Shown here in pieces: positions 7,473 through 11,262 of a stretch of 11,262 nucleotides of DNA. The position numbers were made by a program, and so were the translations under genes. The stretch covers positions 2,003,041 through 2,014,302 of the forward strand of contig CP070743.1 in the NCBI GenBank assembly GCA_020348185.1, given 5' to 3'. The DNA comes from Nitrospirota bacterium. GTDB lineage: Bacteria; Nitrospirota; Nitrospiria; Nitrospirales; UBA8639. Every line of letters starts with the position of its first letter. Position 1 is the stretch's first letter. Below the pieces are notes generated by a model. The model worked only from the letters and a program-made list of their open reading frames with translations. It ran no database searches and was not told the DNA's origin.

Positions 7473-9049
7473 TTCGATATAAATTTTTCTGCGTTCTCAT
7501 AGTGATCTTGGGCTGCGCCCACTTACCGGTGACGATGTTATCGACCTTCGCTGCATCACGTGAACAATCCCTTGTCGTCGGGTCAAAAAATTTTATGGAA
7601 AACCGATTGTTGGCTGAAATTTTTGCCCAACTGATTGAGGCTCACACATCCGTCTCCGTCAAAAGGCGTTTGGGATTAGCAGGAACCCAAGTGTGTTTTG
7701 AAGCCCTAAGAACCGGAGCGATCGATCTCTATCCGGAATATACGGGAACCGGTCTCGTGACCATTCTGGGGAAGGAACCGACAGGAGATGCGAGAAAGAC
7801 TTTGAACCATGTTCGGACCACCTTTCTCTCACGCTGGAATCTTTGGTGGTTGAGTCCCTTAGGATTCGAAAATTCTTATGCGTTGGCCGTCCCCCGAGCC
7901 CTTGCTCAAAAACGTCACCTACGCACCATTTCTGATTTAGCCAAGGTTTCTTCTTCACTGAAGGCTGGACTCGGCTATGAATTCGTCAATCGAGCGGATG
8001 GATTGCCTGGCTTGCAGCAACGGTATGGCCTTCAATTCAAAGACGTCGTGACGATGCAGCAAACCCTCAAGTATCAGGCTACTGAATCTGGAGGCGTTGA
8101 CGTGCTGGACGTCTATACGACCGACGGACGGCTCGCCGTCTACGACTTTGTCGTCCTGGAAGACGACCGACGTTTTTTTCCGTCCTATGAAGCAGCCGCC
8201 TTGATTCGGGGACACACACTCGATCGCATTCCCGAACTCGGCCCTATCCTGACGCTGCTCACTAACGCATTCGATGCCGAAATGATGCGGAAATTGAACT
8301 TGCGGGTACAAGAGGGGGGAGAGACCATAGAGCAAGTTGCTCAGGATGCTCTTCTCACATTAGGACTTATTCGGTCTCCAAAAATCGCCACCCCAGTCTC
8401 GGGCCCCCATAACCTGGGAAGCTATCTTTGGCAGAATCGATCAGATTTACTTCTCCGAATCGGCGAACATATCGGCCTTGCGGGTGGGGCGTTGACCCTC
8501 GGAATTATCCTGGCTGTTCCTTTGGGACTACTTTTGGAACGAAAGCGAGCATTGGCGGAACCGGCCATCCGATTTGTCGGCATGTTTCAGACCATACCTT
8601 CGATTGCGTTATTGGCCTTTATGATTCCCCTTTTTGGTGTTGGTGCAATACCAGCCATCGTGGCTTTATGGATATACTCGCTCTTTCCCATGGCGCGAAA
8701 TACATACACAGGCCTCCGAGATGCAGCCCCCTCTGCCGTCGAAGCGGCAAGGGCCTTGGGAATGACTGATTGGCAGATCCTCTCATGGGTTCGACTGCCT
8801 CTGGCAGCACCGGTGATTATGGCCGGAGTTCGAACATCTGCCGTCATAACGGTAGGAACCGCCACCTTAGCGGCCTTTATCGGTGCCGGAGGGCTTGGGG
8901 TGCCTATCGTGGCAGGACTGCAGATGGCGGATTCAACGATTATTTTGTCCGGAGCCTTACCCGCCGCAGCACTCGCATTAGTGGTCGACGGCGGGCTCGG
9001 TCGAATTGAACGATGGGTCTGCCCTAAGGGGGTCGAAACAAGGAGATAG
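7469..9049 (+). CDS. Fused solute-binding protein and permease, betaine/choline/ergothioneine family (EgtU/OpuC-like, SBP first)
   Basis: This 526-residue protein combines the substrate-binding and membrane subunits of a quaternary-amine-type ABC importer. Residues 1-30 are a hydrophobic export signal; an ILGC stretch at 13-16 is a weak lipobox and TFAAS at 26-30 a possible signal-peptidase site. Residues 34-302 form an OpuAC-type binding domain, with family motifs VGSKNF (37-42), DLYPEYTGTG (86-95), DVYTTDGR (214-221) and a FFPSYEAAALIR block (236-247). Residues 325-510 are a multi-helix permease with the ATPase-docking EAA loop EAARALGMTDW (425-435) and an IGAGGLG motif (471-477). In published EgtU proteins, as I recall them, the permease comes first and the binding domain last; here the order is reversed. 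It overlaps the ATPase gene by 4 bases. The import direction is implied by the binding domain. Ligand identity (ergothioneine, hercynine, betaine, choline) is inference from context. Confidence 0.88.
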   Translation: MIRYKFFCVLIVILGCAHLPVTMLSTFAASREQSLVVGSKNFMENRLLAEIFAQLIEAHTSVSVKRRLGLAGTQVCFEALRTGAIDLYPEYTGTGLVTILGKEPTGDARKTLNHVRTTFLSRWNLWWLSPLGFENSYALAVPRALAQKRHLRTISDLAKVSSSLKAGLGYEFVNRADGLPGLQQRYGLQFKDVVTMQQTLKYQATESGGVDVLDVYTTDGRLAVYDFVVLEDDRRFFPSYEAAALIRGHTLDRIPELGPILTLLTNAFDAEMMRKLNLRVQEGGETIEQVAQDALLTLGLIRSPKIATPVSGPHNLGSYLWQNRSDLLLRIGEHIGLAGGALTLGIILAVPLGLLLERKRALAEPAIRFVGMFQTIPSIALLAFMIPLFGVGAIPAIVALWIYSLFPMARNTYTGLRDAAPSAVEAARALGMTDWQILSWVRLPLAAPVIMAGVRTSAVITVGTATLAAFIGAGGLGVPIVAGLQMADSTIILSGALPAAALALVVDGGLGRIERWVCPKGVETRR

Positions 9050-9176
9050 CCATTGTGAGAGGAACCTGACTTTTCGCTTAAGTTGGCTAATCACCCCCGA
9101 GCTGCAAAAGTCAATAATTGGCTGAGTTAATTCAACGAACACTATTGGACCGATGCCATAGAATCTACGCAATTTT

Positions 9177-9210
9177 CCCTCTCCCTGTTAGGGAGAGGGC
9201 TGGGTGAGGG
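9177..9210 (+). repeat. REP-like palindrome, copy 1
   Basis: CCCTCTCCCT (9177-9186), loop GTT, AGGGAGAGGG (9190-9199) is a perfect 10-bp stem, followed by the arm CTGGGTGAGGG (9200-9210). A second copy in opposite orientation lies after egtD. Elements of this look are scattered in many bacterial genomes as intergenic palindromic repeats. It may also weaken or end transcription after the transporter operon. Confidence 0.8.
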
Positions 9211-9260
9211 TGGGAGCACCAGAACTTTCGAAAGGGCTGCAAATACTAAAAACCTATGAC

Positions 9261-9335
9261 ATTCAGGTAAAATGAAGCAGGATTGCTGGGGACGATCTGT
9301 CGTTACCCAGGATCTTTCACCCTGAATTTTTCTTT
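9261..9335 (+). other. Long imperfect hairpin with downstream T tract (terminator, attenuator or small structured RNA)
   Basis: Nested pairings run from ATTCAGG (9261-9267) with CCTGAAT (9321-9327), through TGAA/TTCA (9273-9276 with 9316-9319) and GAT/ATC (9281-9283 with 9312-9314), to CTGGG/CCCAG (9286-9290 with 9306-9310) and G-ACGA/TCGT-T (9291-9295 with 9300-9304), closing on loop TCTG. The apical stem is 10 pairs with one bulged A. The base is followed by TTTTTCTTTA (9327-9335). The shape fits a bulky intrinsic terminator or a structured leader element read on the plus strand. Confidence 0.45.
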
Positions 9336-9558
9336 ATTCGGTTGCGCGTAATATCAAACCTCTCTATATTGAAGGCTTAGGATTGATCATTGGCTGATCA
9401 GGCATTTTCTTTCATGCAATTTTTCCCATATTGTTGATCGCCGCAAACAACAGAGAGAATAATCCTCTTGCCTCTGTGGCCGAGCACGACAACCGCTCAG
9501 CACCCAACATCAGTTAGGACGCTGTTTGATTCTTGAGAGGCCTGCGTGCGACAAGGGC

Positions 9559-9574
9559 TGGTCTCAGAAGACCA
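9559..9574 (+). other. Small hairpin immediately before the egtD ribosome site
   Basis: TGGTCT (9559-9564), loop CAGA, AGACCA (9569-9574) is a perfect 6-bp stem ending 10 bases before the GGAGG (9585-9589) of egtD. Its position would allow an effect on translation start or mRNA decay, but nothing in the sequence proves a regulatory role. Confidence 0.3.
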
Positions 9575-9593
9575 CTAAGTAACCGGAGGAAAA

Positions 9594-10580
9594 ATGAACC
9601 GGGTAAAAGAAGACAAGAATATCATCATTGATGTCCACCTGGATGGTCAGGAGCCCAACGACCTCCACGCCGAGCTGAGGACGGCGCTCACATCCACGCC
9701 TCGTTCACTACCGACTAAGTATCTCTATGATGACCGGGGCTCAGAGTTATTCGAACAAATTTGCGAGTTACCCGAATACTACCAAACGCGAACGGAAAGC
9801 AAACTACTTTCGGCCTGCGCGGATCAACTTGTGTCGATGAGCGGGGCAGAAGAGCTGGTGGAACTCGGGTCCGGGGCGGCTACCAAAACCCGGCTCCTCC
9901 TCGATGCGATGGCCCGTGCTCAACAACTTCGCTTTTATGTTCCGTTCGACGTCAGTGAAGGTATCGTGCGACGAGTGGCCCAGGAACTTGCCAAAGAATA
10001 TGATGACCTTCAGATTCATGGAGTCGTGGGGGACTTTCTGGCACATTTGGAACATATTCCAGAAGGAGGCAGAAGACTCGTCATTTTCTTAGGTGGAACC
10101 ATTGGGAATCTTGGCCAGGAGGCTGCGCGATCTTTTCTCTCTTCTATCCAAAAAGAAATGGCTTCTGGAGATTTCTTTTTGCTAGGGGTTCAGTTGGAAA
10201 CAGATATTCACCGCTTGGAAAGGGCTTATAACGATGCCCAAGGTGTCACAGGTCAATTCAACAAAAACATTCTTCATGTCATGCAGAAATTGGTTGGCGC
10301 CACGATGAATCCCGATGCCTTTCAACATATCGCACTCTACAATCAGGCGAAGCATAGGATCGAAATGTGGCTCCGGTCGGTCAAAGAACAAAAAATCGAC
10401 GTGCCCGGGATCAACCTCAGTTTCACTCTGAAAAAGGGTGAATACATCCTCACTGAAATCAGCACCAAATATGACCGCCCCCGAGCGGAAACCCTTCTGG
10501 AACAGAGTGGCTTTCAATTAGTCGAATGGTTCACCGACCCTGAACAATTAATGGGGTTGGCGCTCGCCCGCAAACCATAA
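9594..10580 (+). CDS. egtD: L-histidine N-alpha-methyltransferase EgtD
   Basis: EgtD transfers three methyl groups from SAM to the alpha-amino group of histidine, giving hercynine, the committed precursor of ergothioneine. The 328-residue protein matches the usual length (about 320) and has the family blocks in order: TKYLYDDRGSELFEQI (41-56), ELPEYYQTRTE (58-68), SAM-binding ELGSGAATKT (90-99), PFDVSEG (117-123), FLGGTIGNL (165-173), LERAYND (208-214), HRIEMWL (254-260) and the C-terminal EIS (288-290). From memory, the mycobacterial EgtD histidine-pocket residues are Tyr39, Phe47, Tyr56, Asn166, Tyr206, Met252, Glu282 and Ser284. Each has an identical counterpart here exactly six positions later (Tyr45, Phe53, Tyr62, Asn172, Tyr212, Met258, Glu288, Ser290). 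The enzyme should therefore be functional and histidine-specific. The ATG at 9594 follows GGAGGA closely. It lies between the EgtUV-like transporter and a class V PLP enzyme and is bracketed by two inverted REP-like palindromes. Confidence 0.95.
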   Translation: MNRVKEDKNIIIDVHLDGQEPNDLHAELRTALTSTPRSLPTKYLYDDRGSELFEQICELPEYYQTRTESKLLSACADQLVSMSGAEELVELGSGAATKTRLLLDAMARAQQLRFYVPFDVSEGIVRRVAQELAKEYDDLQIHGVVGDFLAHLEHIPEGGRRLVIFLGGTIGNLGQEAARSFLSSIQKEMASGDFFLLGVQLETDIHRLERAYNDAQGVTGQFNKNILHVMQKLVGATMNPDAFQHIALYNQAKHRIEMWLRSVKEQKIDVPGINLSFTLKKGEYILTEISTKYDRPRAETLLEQSGFQLVEWFTDPEQLMGLALARKP

Positions 10581-10670
10581 TCGTCCCACCTACAATATGA
10601 AGAGATGCTTCTAGGGTAAGCATGGTCTTTGGAAGTTGGGTTGGCCTCTGTGATTTAATCAATGTATCAA

Positions 10671-10706
10671 CCCTCACCCCCAACCCTCTCCCTGCCAGGG
10701 AGAGGG
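10671..10706 (-). repeat. REP-like palindrome, copy 2 (inverted relative to copy 1)
   Basis: The arm CCCTCACCCCCAA (10671-10683) precedes a perfect 10-bp stem CCCTCTCCCT (10684-10693), loop GCC, AGGGAGAGGG (10697-10706). The reverse complement of copy 1 has the same order (a CCCTCACCC arm, then the stem), so the two copies face opposite ways around egtD. The 177-base gap in which it sits (10581-10757) contains nothing else that I recognise. The hairpin may separate egtD transcription from the next gene. Confidence 0.8.
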
Positions 10707-10757
10707 AGTTTAGGATTTCAGGGTTATGCAGGATTTAATGATTTGAGAGACGCATTT

Positions 10758-11262
10758 ATGAATTACCTGAATTACGCAGCACTTAGTCCTACCCGGCAGG
10801 AAGCTCAACGGGAAGTTGAGACAACGCGTGCTGAGTTTCAGTCCTTACTGTACTCCGAGGCGGGGCTTGACTGGTATCGAAAGAAAATCTCGGCTTGTCG
10901 GGAAGACGTGGCTGACTTGCTCGATGTTTCTGAACCCTCTTCGATCGCATTTGTGCCGAATGCTTCCATGGCGTGTCATCTGGTTTTTTCGTTTATTGAT
11001 TGGCAGCCGGGGGACACTATTCTCACAACCACTCATGAAAATCCCTCTGTCACGAAAGAAATGGATTGGCTGGTTCATTGTGGTGTGCGGATCTTACCGA
11101 TCAACCCGGCCTCACCCCATGATGTCCTCACCACCATTGAAAGGCAATTATCGACACAGCCAATCAAGGCCATTGTTGTGAGCCACGTCTCTCACGTGGA
11201 CGGCCGCATTTTTCCCGTTTCAGAAATCGGAAGGATGGCACAAGAACGAGGGACTCTTTTTA
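10758..11262 (+). CDS. Class V aminotransferase-family PLP enzyme, 5' part (candidate EgtE-type C-S lyase)
   Basis: The first 168 codons of a gene that runs off the window. The N-terminus MNYLNYAALSPTR and the blocks FVPNASMACHLVF (65-77), PGDTILTTTHENPS (84-97) and AIVVSHVSHVDGRIFPV (138-154) are typical of class V (cysteine desulfurase/isopenicillin epimerase/EgtE-like) fold-type I PLP enzymes. His93 is placed where the family stacks a side chain on the PLP ring. The catalytic lysine, normally near residue 200-230, lies beyond the window. Downstream of egtD the natural role is the lyase that cleaves hercynyl-cysteine sulfoxide to ergothioneine, but cysteine desulfurases and other lyases look alike at this end. 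I chose the ATG at 10758 because the sequence before it does not look coding. The ribosome site is weak (GAGAGA), and a TTG at 10743 is in frame. Confidence 0.8.
   Translation, partial: MNYLNYAALSPTRQEAQREVETTRAEFQSLLYSEAGLDWYRKKISACREDVADLLDVSEPSSIAFVPNASMACHLVFSFIDWQPGDTILTTTHENPSVTKEMDWLVHCGVRILPINPASPHDVLTTIERQLSTQPIKAIVVSHVSHVDGRIFPVSEIGRMAQERGTLF

Larger units (their letters stand above)
9050..9593. other. 544-base non-coding gap between transporter and egtD
   Basis: No convincing gene on either strand. From left to right it holds an 8-base inverted repeat (TGACTTTT 9067-9074 and AAAAGTCA 9106-9113, 31-base loop), a REP-like palindrome (9177-9210), a long imperfect hairpin followed by Ts (9261-9335), a weak promoter-like pair TTGCGC (9342-9347) and TATATT (9365-9370) with 17 bases between, a small TGATCA-TTGGC-TGATCA hairpin (9384-9400), and a 6-bp hairpin just before the egtD ribosome site. 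If the promoter is real, egtD has a leader of about 215 bases. The gap suggests that egtD is transcribed separately from the transporter pair. Confidence 0.6.

Noticed and set aside
8587..8865. Minus-strand open frames across the permease domain and similar frames opposite the other large genes
   Set aside because: They lie opposite strongly supported coding sequence with clear motifs, have no ribosome sites, and their translations show no recognisable features.
6708..9049. Classical osmoprotectant (OpuC/ProU) transporter
   Set aside because: Not excluded, but ranked below the ergothioneine-related reading because CBS domains are absent and the genes are embedded between egtB and egtD.
9067..9113. 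Inverted repeat TGACTTTT / AAAAGTCA as a terminator for the transporter operon
   Set aside because: The stem is AT-rich with a 31-base loop and no T tract, so it is noted only as part of the gap description.
9273..9326. Plus-strand 17-codon ORF starting MKQDCWGRS in the gap before egtD
   Set aside because: It coincides with the long hairpin, has no ribosome site, and such short ORFs are expected by chance.
9177..10706. CRISPR array from the recurring CCCTCTCCCT blocks
   Set aside because: Only two copies exist, 1.5 kb apart in opposite orientation, with no regular spacers and no cas genes.

Overview
The window reads as a chromosomal segment of a Gram-negative-type bacterium with roughly balanced GC, dense genes and short palindromic intergenic repeats. 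My best guess, from general look only, is a Nitrospira-like member of Nitrospirota. No rRNA, tRNA or marker gene is present to prove this.

Layout. (1) 1-80 is a short stretch of degenerate 8-9 base repeats, followed by a plus-strand S9-family serine peptidase (81-2054) that looks unrelated to the rest. (2) Converging on it is a minus-strand three-gene operon, transcribed egtB-like (6485 to 5274), then a large S-A-A' fused energy-coupling-factor (ECF) transporter protein (5272 to 2873), then the ECF transmembrane protein EcfT (2876 to 2088). The first two genes are 1 base apart and the last two overlap as ATGA, so the three are almost certainly co-translated. (3) The 222-base divergent region 6486-6707 carries a candidate promoter in each direction and a minus-strand intrinsic-terminator-shaped hairpin in front of egtB. 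(4) On the plus strand comes an overlapping pair: an ABC ATPase without CBS domains (6708-7472) and a fused solute-binding protein/permease (7469-9049) of the betaine/choline/ergothioneine transporter family. (5) After a 544-base non-coding gap with structured elements comes egtD, the histidine trimethyltransferase (9594-10580). (6) Last is the start of a class V PLP-dependent enzyme (10758 to the window end), a candidate for the C-S lyase step (EgtE role).

How the genes fit together. EgtD makes hercynine from histidine and SAM. The EgtB-like sulfoxide synthase joins hercynine to a cysteine-type thiol. A class V PLP lyase would release ergothioneine. Around these sit two different transport systems: an EgtUV/OpuC-type ABC transporter whose known relatives bind trimethylammonium compounds including ergothioneine, and an ECF transporter in the same operon as egtB. 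The most noteworthy idea is that this is an integrated ergothioneine synthesis-plus-transport locus, with an ECF importer of unknown substrate built as an unusual S-A-A' fusion with one apparently degenerate ATP site. The enzyme calls for EgtD and the DinB/FGE-type EgtB-like protein are strong. Transporter substrates are inferred from neighbourhood and family.
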